Source: Macrosoma leucophasiata (lineage: Eukaryota; Arthropoda; Insecta; Lepidoptera; Hedylidae). Taken from it: a stretch of 64,000 nt of DNA. How positions within the stretch are numbered: the first letter of the stretch is position 1; each line of letters opens with the position of its first letter. The translations under genes were made by a program, and so were the position numbers. Below the pieces are notes generated by a model, which had not been told where the DNA came from, searched no databases, and was given only the letters and a program-made list of their open reading frames with translations. This document shows, in pieces, positions 9,430 through 19,477 of this stretch. The DNA lies in contig JAWQUS010000026.1 in assembly GCA_036365455.1 (NCBI GenBank), positions 13,038,001-13,102,000 on the forward strand, read 5' to 3'.

Positions 9430-10176
9430 TGTCCGCTGAGTGAAGCCTAAATTTTTTCTTTTGTTTGACCATGTTTTTTTTTTTAAAGCGTCGGGAAAGG
9501 GGAAGGATGATGTGTACCGCATTACTCACCCGACGAACAAAGTTGTCGGTGAATTAGACCATCTGCTCTCAGAGGTGGTGCAAATTGCTGGCCCGGGGGA
9601 CGGAAGGACCCCCGATCCCCCCCGTGCACAGGCGCCTGGCCCCACTCCGGTCTCTTACTCCGGCACGGCGACTGCACACTTTGCACCGGTTGGCGGGACA
9701 GCCTCCCAGGCCAGAGGTTAATAGTGAGGCCTGGGTTCGGGTCCCCTACTGACCGGCGGGCGGCAGCGGATACCGTTTAATCGGCTCTCCCTGGCCCCCA
9801 GGCCAACATGTTGCGTCTCCGAGCGCAAGACGTCCTTACACCAACCGGTCCGGGGGTGAACAATACGGTACACATCAGGGACGGGAAAGAGGAAGGGGGG
9901 AGGACTGGCTCTCAGGCTCGGAAGCCGGAACACGTCCAAAGACGCTTGGCGGCAGATTACGACCTGAGGGTGGTAGCTAGCCAGGCAGGCCCTATAAGGG
10001 ACCTTACCACCATGCAGGACACTAGGAAGGATTACGCTGATAGTGTCGACCCAGCAACCATTTGGAACCAAAAAACAGTCGCCAGAGCCTTGTCTGTTGA
10101 TCAGCAGGGTGTACCACGTGCAGGTAAGGTTGGCTGTGGCACCGAGATGGTAAAGGCGCCACTTACACCCCAAAAC
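9430..10176 (-). other. GC-rich LINE 5' region
   Basis: GC-rich DNA upstream of the LINE ORF on the minus strand. Short open frames occur on both strands (for example 10173-9718 on the minus strand), but none shows a zinc knuckle, coiled coil or other ORF1 motif. I read it as 5' UTR or decayed ORF1 of the LINE at 6438-10176. It ends abruptly at the palindrome starting at 10177. Confidence 0.5.
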
Positions 10177-10473
10177 TTAAATATAAAGGAAACACTCCTT
10201 CTCATTGCTGCATGAGATAGGTACATTCAATTTAATTACTTTTTTTTTAATATTTGCATGAAATATTTTCCATAAGAAATATCAGATTGGAAAATTCCGA
10301 TACTTAAATTGCAGAAGGTGCTTTGGTTCGACCTTCTGCAATTTAAGTATCGGAATTTTCCAATCTGATATTTCTTATGGAAAATATTTCATGCAAATAT
10401 TTAAAAAAAAGTAATTAAATTGAATGTACCTATCTCATGCAGCAATGAGAAGGAGTGTTTCCTTTATATTTAA
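10177..10473. repeat. giant palindrome, 143-bp arms
   Basis: Positions 10177-10319 and 10331-10473 appear to be perfect reverse complements, separated by an 11-bp loop (10320-10330). The right arm is normal tandem-array sequence (compare 5785-5930). The left arm is an inverted copy placed exactly between the LINE 5' end and the array. Confidence 0.9.
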
Positions 10474-11145
10474 AAATAGAGTATTATTTTTGGATTTTAC
10501 TTGCAATCAACATTTTTCTACAATACTGACAACGATATTAGGTAATTTCGTATTCTTGTTATTCATCTTATCTATATCTAGTTTCTGTTAAGTACTTACT
10601 AAATTAATCTGAAATATTTGTAATTTACGGATGCTGCTAAGAAATAATTTTCCAATCTGATATTTCTCCTGGAAAATATTTTCACGCAAATATGTCATCG
10701 AGCAACACATTCGCGCGATAGATGCCGGATAATTTGATTAGTGCAGCCGCAGGCGATGCCGGAGCTGGGCTTTCAGCGTTTGTGTGTTATCAGATTACCT
10801 CGGTACGTCCAGTTATTCATTCAATCAGTTGCTACCATACTGGCGTGATTTTATATATGTAGCTTACAACCATTCAACAAATTATGTTGAATGAAAAGCA
10901 TTCAACAAATTAATGAATGTAAGCTACTTTAACAATAAGCAATAAAGTTTCTGTTAAAAATGTAGCATCTTTTTTGGTATTTCCTTCAAATATTAATTTT
11001 TACGATAATGACAACAAAGATAAGTTGAATTAATATCGTTTTCTTGTTATTCGACTTATTTGTATCTTGTTCTCTGTTAAGTAATATTTTATTCTGAATT
11101 ATTTGTAATGAATGGATGCTGCTGCTAAGAATATTACACAAAAAC
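10331..11145 (+). repeat. tandem array of unclassified unit, right part
   Basis: 10331-10870 corresponds to 5790-6400 left of the LINE, with the same order of words (GATGCAGCAATGAGAAGGAG, GGATGCTGCTAAG, GTGCAGCCGCAGGCGATGCC). A third, more diverged unit covers about 10930-11145 (CTTGTTATTCGACTTATTTG, GGATGCTGCTGCTAAG). Between them, 10859-10927 is an inverted repeat built from GTAGCTTACA and TGTAAGCTAC. Confidence 0.7.
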
Positions 11146-11336
11146 TAGATCCATTATTAGAATTAGATACGATCTATGATTAAGTGCAATGATTATGATT
11201 AATGAAAATGGACAATGTACCAAGTTGGATGGCGATTATCAACATAATGGGAACCCATACTCAGCAAAATGAAATACCAGCCGCAGCAGTCTGCAAGGCC
11301 TCAAGATACCATAAAAGTCAATTTTGCGTTAATCCT

Positions 11337-11534
11337 GAACGCTACGCAAGATGTTTACGAAATCAATGGAGGTAGCTACATATAATATTATATATGTAGC
11401 TACCTCCATTATACAGACAAATGTCCCCTTAGTCTACCCGGGACTACGGAAGCTGAAAAGCGACCGAAACGTCGGGTTGATTTAAAAAATCATTTTAGTT
11501 AAATATACGGGAGAGAAATCCGTAAAAACAGTTT
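11337..11534 (-). mobile_element. foldback element with GACGTTTCGG core, truncated copy
   Basis: The reverse complement matches the core and one arm of the foldback at 14296-14556, including GTAAACnnCTTGCGTAGCGT-like sequence and the CCCGACGTTTCGGTCGC core (seen here as GCGACCGAAACGTCGGG near 11460). The second arm is missing. It contains a perfect palindrome: arms 11365-11384 and 11391-11410, 6-bp loop. Confidence 0.7.
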
Positions 11535-11619
11535 AATGAATGCATCAAGTATAGAATTGCACTACGCACTAATCATATTTCGTATTGATTACAATTACGA
11601 AAAGTTTAATTCAGTCATC

Positions 11620-11850
11620 GGCATTTCGCACTCTGATATTCCCTGGGAGCTTATAATATTATAATATTTCCATGAAAATAAATCGATGAGCGATACATCC
11701 ACGCAATGTATGCCTGATAATTTGATTAGTGCGGCCGCAGGCGATGCCGGAGCGGGCCTGTCAGTTTTTGTACGTTATCAGATTACGTCGGTTTCGGATC
11801 GTCCGGTAATTGTATCAGGCGCTGGCGTGATTTACGCGTAGTAGATACCG
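11620..11850 (+). repeat. tandem-unit core, rightmost copy
   Basis: Carries TTTGATTAGTGCGGCCGC, GGCGATGCCGGAGC, TTATCAGATTACGTCGG and GGATCGTCCGGTAATT, as in the unit at 6.11-6.30 kb. It is separated from the previous unit by the foldback at 11.34 kb and about 180 bp of unassigned sequence. Confidence 0.65.
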
Positions 11851-11879
11851 ACATAACATGAATTTATCAAATTTCGTCT

Positions 11880-12179
11880 CGCGTCGGGTAGTGTGATGGG
11901 TGACCGCTAGTGGCAAATTAAATGCGCGTTTCCGTGCTTCGGAGGGCATGTTAAGCCGTCGGTCCCGGTTGCTATCGATAGATAGTAGTCGTTAAACCTT
12001 GTCGGAGGCCTTATGGGTGGTTTGAAAACATCCGACAGCGGGTTGGCCACTAACTCACCCATCTCCACCAATCCGTATTGGAGCAGCGTGGTGGAGTAAG
12101 CTCCTGGCCTCCCCCCAAAGAGGGGAGAGACTCGTGCCCAGCAGTGGGACGTATAATGGGTTGCCATTATTATTATTAC
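11880..12179 (+). mobile_element. SINE-5S copy, 5' truncated
   Basis: Begins within the 5S-like head (GTGATGGGTGACCGC near 11892) and ends TGGGTTGCCATTATTATTATT. The first part of the 5S-like promoter is missing, so it is not a competent source copy. Confidence 0.85.
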
Positions 12180-12291
12180 AAGACATATTTTATATGTTTT
12201 ACACCGCAGAAAAAAACAAGAGCAGTACTTTATTTATGTGTTTTTCACATCAGGTATTAAGCATAAAACATACTTCTTTATCTGAAAATAT

Positions 12292-12486
12292 GAACGCCCG
12301 TGAGCTCCGTCATTGGTGGTAGAGCTCCAGTGACGGAGCTCTCGGGCGTAGGCACCAACGCATTACCTAATATACTTGCTGCTAAATGGTAGTGTTCAGC
12401 ACTATCCAGTTCCATACATAACCATCTGACTGGAATACGATAGTGTTGAACACTACCATTTAGCGGCAAGTATATAAGGTAATGCG
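12292..12486. mobile_element. SINE-A foldback fragments
   Basis: A short minus-strand piece (12292-12311) is followed by a plus-strand SINE-A 5' part (12312-12405) and a minus-strand part of the same region (12421-12486). The 12359-12405 and 12438-12486 stretches can pair to form a hairpin. Confidence 0.75.
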
Positions 12487-12489
12487 AGA

Positions 12490-13985
12490 AGTGTATGCAA
12501 AAGAAAATTTTAGTAAAAAAAATCCGCAAAGTTTATGTATTTTATTTACTGTGGAAAGCAGAAATATATAACGATACCCATTAGATATTGCTAGTCTAGA
12601 AACTGGAACTCAAAGCCCTCCCATTTGTAAATGAAAATGGAGCTCATACCGATATACTTACATTTTCTTTAAAATATTCAAGTTCACCGATATAAAAAGT
12701 AATATTTACAGTTGTTCATTCCAAATACATTTTAGATAAGTATTCTGAACAACAAATTCCCAGAATAAAGTTCAGTCTTAAATTTTCGTAATAGGCCTTC
12801 AAGGTAGATAGAGGTCTAGAGAGTGTAGATAAGAAAGTGTTATATAAATGAAAGCCTCCTACAATGAATAAGTTCGCTTGAGATCCCAAGAAATGTTAGT
12901 GATGTAATGGTGACGGTATTATAATTTGTCGATAAAAATAAATAATTGTGAATATCACAAATAATGTTGAGCTACTTCACTATTATATGTATTTATAACT
13001 GATAGATATGCATTCATGTATATACGATCATTTTTGCCGATGCCGCATAAAAGGACTCTTAAAATCAGACACATACAGAAACAGACCCTGGGAGGCCAAT
13101 TGGAAATTCCCAGTTAAAAGTTACGATTTCATTTTCTATTCGATCCGAAAACACAACTTGTGACTAATTCAAGGCATTTATGTGACATTCCTCCACTAAA
13201 CCAAAGACATGTTTGATCAAATTCAAACTTCGCTCGCAAAATTTTATCTTATTTTGTATTATTTGCAAAAATCATCACATATTTACTTCTCGTATTTGAA
13301 ATAGCAACTGAAACAAAATAAATTCGATAAAATAAAATGTATTCATGAATATTTATTTACTTTTAAAAAAATATATCTTATTTATCTTGAGTCAACATAA
13401 CTGGATAGTTTATTTGCAATGTTCTGCATCATTTTATTTATACCTAAATGCTGACTGGCATTAATCCACCTCATATTACGATTTTGTGCTTTCGATTTTC
13501 TTGCTGTGAAAGTATATGTAGATAAATAAAAACTAATTAACTAAACATCAATGGGACGAGACGATCCTATTCTGTAGTGCAAGAATCCATAATAATATTT
13601 AATTATCGATACCGATACAAATAACAATAGCGTCCCCATCACTAAAATCATATTATGTAACATCGAAAAGGGCGGCATATCGTCTCAGTCACAAATCTAA
13701 GCATTGTTATTAAGTAACCAACTTCAGAATAGAGATAAATGTATAAAGAGAAACACAACGGAAATGTCATCTCAATTTAGAATCATTATGTAGTAAGGAA
13801 ATACGAATATTTGTTTATTGGTAGTTGGGTAATATGCTAGAGAATGTTATAATAGATAGGATTACATAGTATGGCGTACTTTTCTCAGTTTTCATATTAC
13901 TGGTGAAAGTGTCACTTCTTTGTTTAGTAACACCGTTTTCACTGAGAAACAAATTTATTTATAAATATTGTTTCATAACCAAAAT
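12490..13985. other. AT-rich stretch, nothing recognised
   Basis: About 1.5 kb with no repeat boundary, RNA gene or coding frame that I can support. It may be old decayed repeat or intron. Confidence 0.5.
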
Positions 13986-13987
13986 AT

Positions 13988-14217
13988 AACCTAATATACT
14001 TGCCGCTAAATGGTATTGTTTAGCAGTATCGGGTGGTAATGTACGGCTCTGTAATCCGGCACAGAGGCATACCACACCTGAAGCCTCAGGAGTGGTAACG
14101 CATCTGCATTTTGATCTTGGTCTTTGTGCGGGTGTCTATAGGCTGCAGTCGCCACTTAACATCCATATGTACTGCATGCTTGTTTTCCACTTCCATTACA
14201 TAAAAAAAATTACCCCT
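13988..14217 (+). mobile_element. SINE-A copy, 5' truncated
   Basis: Starts inside the element at CCTAATATACTTGCCGC and runs to the A-rich tail TTACATAAAAAAA. Young-subfamily diagnostic words are present. Confidence 0.85.
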
Positions 14218-14295
14218 CCAGTCAGGCATTTTAGTAATCGCCTGCTGCCACTACATAGAATTATATATTTTTTTTAATAAATACACCAAAGACTT

Positions 14296-14556
14296 ATTGA
14301 AATAAAACTATTTTTACGGATTTATCTCGCGTATATTAAACTAAAATGATTTTTAAAATCAACCCGACGTTTCGGTCGCTTTTCAGCTTCCGTGGTCCCG
14401 GGCAGACTGAGGTGACATTTGTCTGACAGAAGTTTGAAAAAATTATATGTAGCTACCTCCATCGATTTCGTAAACGCCTTGCGTAGCGTTCGATTTTAAA
14501 AATCATTTTAGTTTAATATACGCGAGATAAATCCGTAAAAATAGTTTTATTTCAAT
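14296..14556. mobile_element. foldback element with perfect 65-bp inverted arms
   Basis: 14296-14360 and 14492-14556 are exact reverse complements by eye. Between them lies a 131-bp centre with the core CCCGACGTTTCGGTC, then CAGCTTCCGTGGTCCCGGG and CAGACTGAGG. Related copies lie at 11.34 and 17.77 kb. No protein is encoded. It could be a MITE-like DNA element or a fragment of a Penelope-like retroelement. No target duplication was identified. Confidence 0.75.
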
Positions 14557-15363
14557 GAGTGTAGCTCGCGAAAACCTAAGAACATATCACACCAAAGACT
14601 TATTAAATGTATACTTCCTAGTTTCATTTGTTTCAGTATCGAACTTAAAACTGCAACGGATTACCAAGACATTTACCAACCATTGTCAAATCCAACAATA
14701 AGCAACATAACAATGGTTAAATAACGAACAGATCACATTGAAATACCGACTTTATAGTCGAAACCTTAAGGTCCAAAATAACACAAAAGAAACGAAACTG
14801 TGTTGCGCTGCAAAACAAATACGTGCTGTCATTTTTCAGGCTACCACAAACAATTTATCTTTTCTGGAGATGTTATAAGACAACCCTTCTGCGATTCTAT
14901 TAAGCTGATGCGGAATTGATTTCAAAATACAAACTGAGAAAGCCAACTTGGAGGAAATCTTGATATAGTTAGGAATAGGTAGGCAAATGTTTCGATAACT
15001 TCCAAATGCCTAGAAGAAGATATTTTGCTTAATAAATAGTTCAAAGGTGTTGAATTATTTATCTTGAATTATATCTTCTATTGTATAAAGTTAAATACAC
15101 ATTTTTAATCAGAAAAGGAATAGCAGATAGCAATATATCCACTTCAAATAATATTATACTTACACGACAACCTGCAGTAATTCTGGCACTTAATTAGACT
15201 CTCGCGACTCGTCCTTTTAGATTTTTTCTCCACTTTTGTAACCATTTTCAGGAAATCGAAACTTTTCTTTTCATTTTTCAATAAATATTTATAATTTGCT
15301 CATATTCATCAAACATCTAAACATGAATTCTTGTTTGTTATTGAACTCTTATTCTTATTTCAG

Positions 15364-15498
15364 CGTCTTCAGACAAGATGTCCTAAACAATGCGTTCTAT
15401 AATCTCAATACATGTCATGTCGCTGATAAATCAATATTTTGGATCGGATTAGCAGAAACTGTAATTCAATTCGATATTACTTTAGATGCTGATTCCTA
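15364..15498 (+). other. weak candidate exon
   Basis: A segment preceded by a good splice-acceptor-like tract (TTATTCTTATTTCAG ending 15363) and followed by AAGGTAATG, a donor-like word. It is open in one frame (translation contains QDVLNNAFYNLNTCHVADKS) until a TAA two codons before the donor-like site. I recognise no family. It could be a terminal exon or chance. Confidence 0.2.
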
Positions 15499-15549
15499 AG
15501 GTAATGCAATTATAACACGTAAGTCCTTTTAAATTATTTTGACATGGAG

Positions 15550-15827
15550 TCGAACGTACCCTGTATTTCCACCGATTTGTACAGAATATACAGTCCACCT
15601 AAGATCACTGAGCGAAACCAAAATAATTTCAACTTTCTTTGCTATCGACGTGTTCTTGGATGAGGGTTCATATTATATTGGATTTCCCACCGAAACTCGG
15701 TCGACTGTACCTAAACCAATCTTCTTAATATCCTTGAGAGAAGGAATCTTAATTGTAACTATAGCCTCGGCACATCCTTTGAGATCCGATCCGGTGGGGA
15801 TCAAAGGGTGTAATAAATTTAATTAAT
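15550..15827 (-). pseudogene. weak candidate coding relic of unknown family
   Basis: Read on the minus strand, this stretch encodes about 90 residues with one in-frame TAA (near 15681). The composition looks protein-like (IVTIKIPSLKDIKKIG, then VEIILVSLSDLRWTVYSVQ). I do not recognise the family. An equal-length plus-strand frame overlaps it. No splice sites were established. Confidence 0.2.
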
Positions 15828-16022
15828 CATTACAATCATGCTCCGATTATCTGGATCAGACGCTGTTATTGGCATTTCATTTTTGTTTAATGTTTCCTTT
15901 TTGACGTTTCATCAGTTTGACGGTTTATTTAATGAATATTTTAAAATTAGAACTGATTCAGTGGACTTGTGGTAATGGATTTCAACTGCTTCTTTGAGAT
16001 TATGAGTTCCATCACTAAATAA

Positions 16023-16855
16023 GGTGTCAGTAGGGTTACCACCTCTTAGCTGTCTAAATCCGGGAGAAAAAAAATTATTGAATATAATGACTTTTTATTT
16101 TATTTCGAATTAATAACAACATATAAATAATCAACACAAGTGTATGGATTGCTGTTAGATACAGACTAATAAGCGAACGAATGAAACTTATAACAAACAA
16201 ATGAGGAACGAAAATGAGTGCAAACCCGACACAAAACGACGCAATCTCTCACGCACGTGGCTCAGAAATAGACAATAAAATAAAGTACATCTGTACCTAC
16301 ACGCACGCAACTCAGTTTATATGAAACTAGCTAGCTACCCACTGGCGAGTAGTGGCATCAGTGGCGAGAAGGCTGCAAAAATGCTGCGGAGAATTTACGC
16401 CGCTCTTAGCCATTTCGACATCGCGTGTCATTACTTTTGAGCAACTTGTTATTCCGGGAGAATTTTTTTTTTTTATCTACCGAAAGTGGCAAACAAGCAT
16501 GCAGTTCACATTGATGTTAAGTGATGACTGCAGCCTATAGACACCCACACAATGACCTGAGGTCAAAATGCAGATGCGCTGCCACTCCTGAGGCATTAGG
16601 TGTTATGCCTCTGTGCCGGGAATTACAGGGCCGTACATTACCACCTGACCGGAACACGATAGTGCCGAACACTACCATTTAGCGGCAAGTATATTAGGTA
16701 ATGCGGTGGTGCTTACGCCCGCGAGCTCCGTCACTGGAGCTCTACCAATTTTAGTATATTTTAAATTCCTTCCGGGAGACAGAAGATTTTAATTTTCAGA
16801 GCTCGAATCCGGGAGACTCCCGGAATTCCGGGAGAGGTGGAACCCTAGGTGTCAG
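16023..16855. mobile_element. hAT-like non-autonomous DNA transposon with 8-bp target duplication
   Basis: The element 16031-16847 has terminal inverted repeats (left TAGGGTTACCACCTCT, right reverse complement TAGGGTTCCACCTCTC). It is flanked by the identical 8-bp word GGTGTCAG at 16023-16030 and 16848-16855. An 8-bp duplication with short TIRs is the signature of the hAT superfamily. Subterminal CCGGGAG words recur near both ends. There is no transposase: about 530 bp of own sequence remain once the nested SINE-A is discounted. Movement would need a transposase supplied elsewhere. Confidence 0.85.
16450..16748 (-). mobile_element. SINE-A copy nested in the hAT-like element
   Basis: Minus-strand copy from a T-run near 16464 to CTCTACCA at 16748. 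It lies wholly inside 16031-16847, so it is younger than the hAT-like insertion. Confidence 0.85.
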
Positions 16856-16871
16856 TGCTAGCTACTGTTTT

Positions 16872-16930
16872 TTTTAAATGTGTATGTATGCTTGAATGCA
16901 TGGATTTACCTCAGCCTACTCCTTCGGGCA
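16872..16930 (+). mobile_element. SINE-B 3' fragment
   Basis: Contains GCTTGAATGCATGGATTTACC and CCTACTCCTTCGGG, matching the SINE-B body before the tail. It is short and diverged. Confidence 0.5.
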
Positions 16931-17078
16931 GCAGCCCATCCCTGCTTTATTGCCCTCAATACCGCCCCATTGTAATGTATTGAACGTCATTATTTGGTTG
17001 ACTGTCTTCATTAATGGAATATTGTCTTCCATCTTTATTTTATCTTTAAGCTTTGTAGGCCTTATTTATTTACAACTG

Positions 17079-17467
17079 ATGCGAACTATATTTACCACTT
17101 TTTTGACAAAAATAATAATTGAGGTATGTTTCTACTGGTGGTGGAGCTCCAGTGACGGAGCTCGCGGGCGTAGGCACCACCGCATTACCTAATATACTTG
17201 CCGCTAAATGGTAGTGTTGAGCACTATCGTGTTCCGGTCAGGAGGTAATGTATGGCCTTGTAATTTCCGGATCAGAGGCATAACACCATAGGCCAGGAGT
17301 GGTAACGCATCTGCATTTTGACCTTTGTCTTTTTTGGGTGTCTATAGGCTGCAGTCATCACTTAACATCAATGTCAACTGCATGCTTGTTTGCCACTTCC
17401 ATTACATAAAAAAATGCGAACTATATTTGCCATTTTTTGACAAAAAAATATATGAGGTATGTTTCTA
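17079..17467 (+). mobile_element. SINE-A copy flanked by about 55-bp direct repeats
   Basis: The SINE-A occupies 17134-17413 (ACTGGTGGTGGAGCTCC to the A-tail). Immediately outside, 17079-17134 and 17414-17467 are near-identical direct repeats (GCGAACTATATTT...GAGGTATGTTTCTA). This flank is far longer than the usual target duplication of a SINE. Confidence 0.85.
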
Positions 17468-17771
17468 AACTAAAAAGAATATATCGCAAACTATTCCCTC
17501 TGCCATAACAATTTACAGGATAGACGAAGTCAAATTCAATTTGGTGAAATAGATTACTATCAATCGTACTTATGGACGTCTATATTTTTGGCAACGTTCC
17601 AACTTCCAACACCGGTGATCATTCATTCACATTAACACCTTTAGTCTGTCTGTTGTCATAGAACTATTTATTGGAATCTCGAGCTTTGTTATTTCACGCT
17701 TGTTATATATGGAGATAGACAGACGTAACGTTTCGCGTAGGTTTTCGCGAGCTTCATACATTGTAGAAATA

Positions 17772-18028
17772 AAACTTGCGGATTTTCTCGCGTATTCAAC
17801 ACACCCAGGAACTTCTTACACCCGACGTTTCGGTCACGTACCAGCTACCGTGATCACGGGCAGACTAATTCGACGATGTTCAGCCCGGTCTTATATCACT
17901 GAGACAGAACACAACCCTAGTGCGATGTAAACTTCTAGCGGCGCCATTTATAGCGCCACCTGTTTCTGAGACGTCTGGCATAAGAAGAAGTTTGGGAGTG
18001 TTGTATACGCGAGAAAATCCGCAAGTTT
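17772..18028. mobile_element. foldback element with GACGTTTCGG core, diverged copy
   Basis: Arms 17772-17795 and 18005-18028 are reverse complements (24 bp). The centre carries ACCCGACGTTTCGGTCACG then CAGCTACCGTGATCACGGG and CAGACT, matching the core of the 14.3 kb element, while the rest is quite different. Confidence 0.7.
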
Positions 18029-18267
18029 AATTTAGACAGAGGTAATTATATGCATATATGGATATAACACGTTTTATAATAATATGACAAAAGTGGCCAA
18101 CAATCATGGAGTACACAAGGACGCTTAGTGGATACTTTAGTCTGATACATTTAGTTCTCAGAACAAAGGTGGGATTTAGGTAAACACAATCAGAGATGTC
18201 AATGCATTGTATGTATTTGATTGTTTTATTTTGTTTTGTGTGTTGTCATGGGTACAAATTTTCCTTC

Positions 18268-18446
18268 GTCATTCTCTTCATACATGCACGCCGATTCCTA
18301 AGACTTTTGACAGCACCATCAGACAGAACTCGAATGATGAAGGTAGATGAGGCACGAGAGGTATGTCAGGACCGGAATATCTAGCGCTCCACACTCTCTG
18401 CCTACCCCGTGAGGGACGTGGCGTGAAGATACATACATACATACAA
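18268..18446 (+). mobile_element. RTE-type LINE 3' end with 5' inversion
   Basis: 18322-18427 encodes an RTE C-terminus (RMMKVDEAREVCQDRN...) with an in-frame TAG, then the 3' end TGGCGTGAAG and an ATAC-repeat tail to 18446. The preceding 18268-18321 is the same ORF region in reverse (compare 28309-28372 in normal order), the typical twin-primed LINE structure. It is dead and only about 180 bp long. Confidence 0.75.
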
Positions 18447-18526
18447 ATTTGCTTGAAATAAATGTTCATTTCATTTAATTTAATGTAATAATCCTCTCTA
18501 AGTCCATCCATGTTCATTAGGCTAGC

Positions 18527-18643
18527 TGTACCATCTAACCGAAATACGATAGTGCTAAACACCACCTATTGACAGCTGATAAATAAGGTAGCACGGGCTT
18601 CGCCCCCGAGCTCCGCCTGTGTAACTCTACCACCAAGGATATG
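18527..18643 (-). mobile_element. SINE-A 5' fragment, older subfamily
   Basis: Minus-strand match from CCATCTAACCGAAATACG to AACTCTACCACCA. The 3' half is absent. Confidence 0.65.
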
Positions 18644-18894
18644 AATCGCTAGTTACGCTTTTTAGTTCCATGTAGCCTCAAACCATCCATGTTAGATTAC
18701 AAGACGCCAAGGGTGCTACTGGGAATTATTTACAATCATTCATACGCATAGTAAATGCCATAATTTCCACGATTGGCATGGGGGTTGACGATTTTCAGGA
18801 GAGGACGTTGTCCAGTAATGATCGTGATGATGATGATTATGATAAGGATGATATTTCGAAAAACAAAATGCTACAATTAAAACAATTAACACTC

Positions 18895-18958
18895 TCCGAC
18901 CGGGAATCGAACCCGACTCTAAGCGTTGCAGTAGCCTCCTACCATTTCAATTACTAAG
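18895..18958 (-). mobile_element. SINE-B head, decayed
   Basis: The minus strand shows box B GGTTCGATTCCCGG and a box A-like GAAATGGTAGGAGGC, spaced as in SINE-B heads. The body is not recognisable. It is not a functional tRNA gene, since the stems do not pair well. Confidence 0.45.
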
Positions 18959-19477
18959 TCTATTTAAGTCAACTTAAAGGCTTACTGGGTTTAAGGTTTG
19001 CATTTTAACAGCCAAATCTACATCTAGATGCAAAGTTTCTCGGAGATGTACCTTAAGACTGCCGATTCAATTCTAGATGGCATTTTTAACACGCTTTTAT
19101 TAAGCCGATAGTATAAAAGAGGCTGTAATGTGCAGCAATGTGATTTTGTGATTTCGTTTCTATTCTATTTTCCAGGTCCACAACTATTAAAGGCAACATG
19201 GAACAACATTATTATCGCTTCTAAACTCATGGCAAAAGATATAAAAACTAAACAAACTTTAGGAATCTTGAATTCCTGAATTCATTTTCAATGTCCTTAT
19301 TCCCTATTCAAGTAATAACAAGAATAATAATTCCTAAACGTTACGCTCCCTATCATTGAGAAAGTTCGATTAAGAATCAATCAATAATACAAATGTCCCT
19401 GTGATGACACTTCAATTCAAAGCATCCACCATCTGCTAACTGATTGTCCTCGCTATAGTAATGCTAAAAACCCACAT

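Larger units (their letters stand above)
6438..10176 (-). mobile_element. nearly complete APE/RT non-LTR retrotransposon (LINE)
   Basis: The element reads right to left. A GC-rich 5' region occupies about 9430-10176, the endonuclease/reverse-transcriptase frame lies at 9410-6502, and a short 3' UTR ends in a poly(A) tail seen as 15 T at 6438-6452. The composition changes sharply from the flanking AT-rich array at both ends. The ORF carries APE and RT motifs as in the Jockey/CR1 group. I cannot fix the clade without a tree. It interrupts the tandem array at 5.5-11.8 kb. Its last 80 bp before the tail match the 3' end of SINE-A. A 5'-truncated sister copy lies at 45189-45343. No separate gag-like ORF1 was recognised in 9.5-10.2 kb. 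Confidence 0.85.

Noticed and set aside
9718..10173. 151-codon minus-strand frame upstream of the LINE ORF as an ORF1 (gag-like) gene
   Set aside because: No zinc knuckle, RRM, coiled coil or other ORF1 feature. An overlapping frame of similar length exists on the other strand, typical of GC-rich noncoding sequence.
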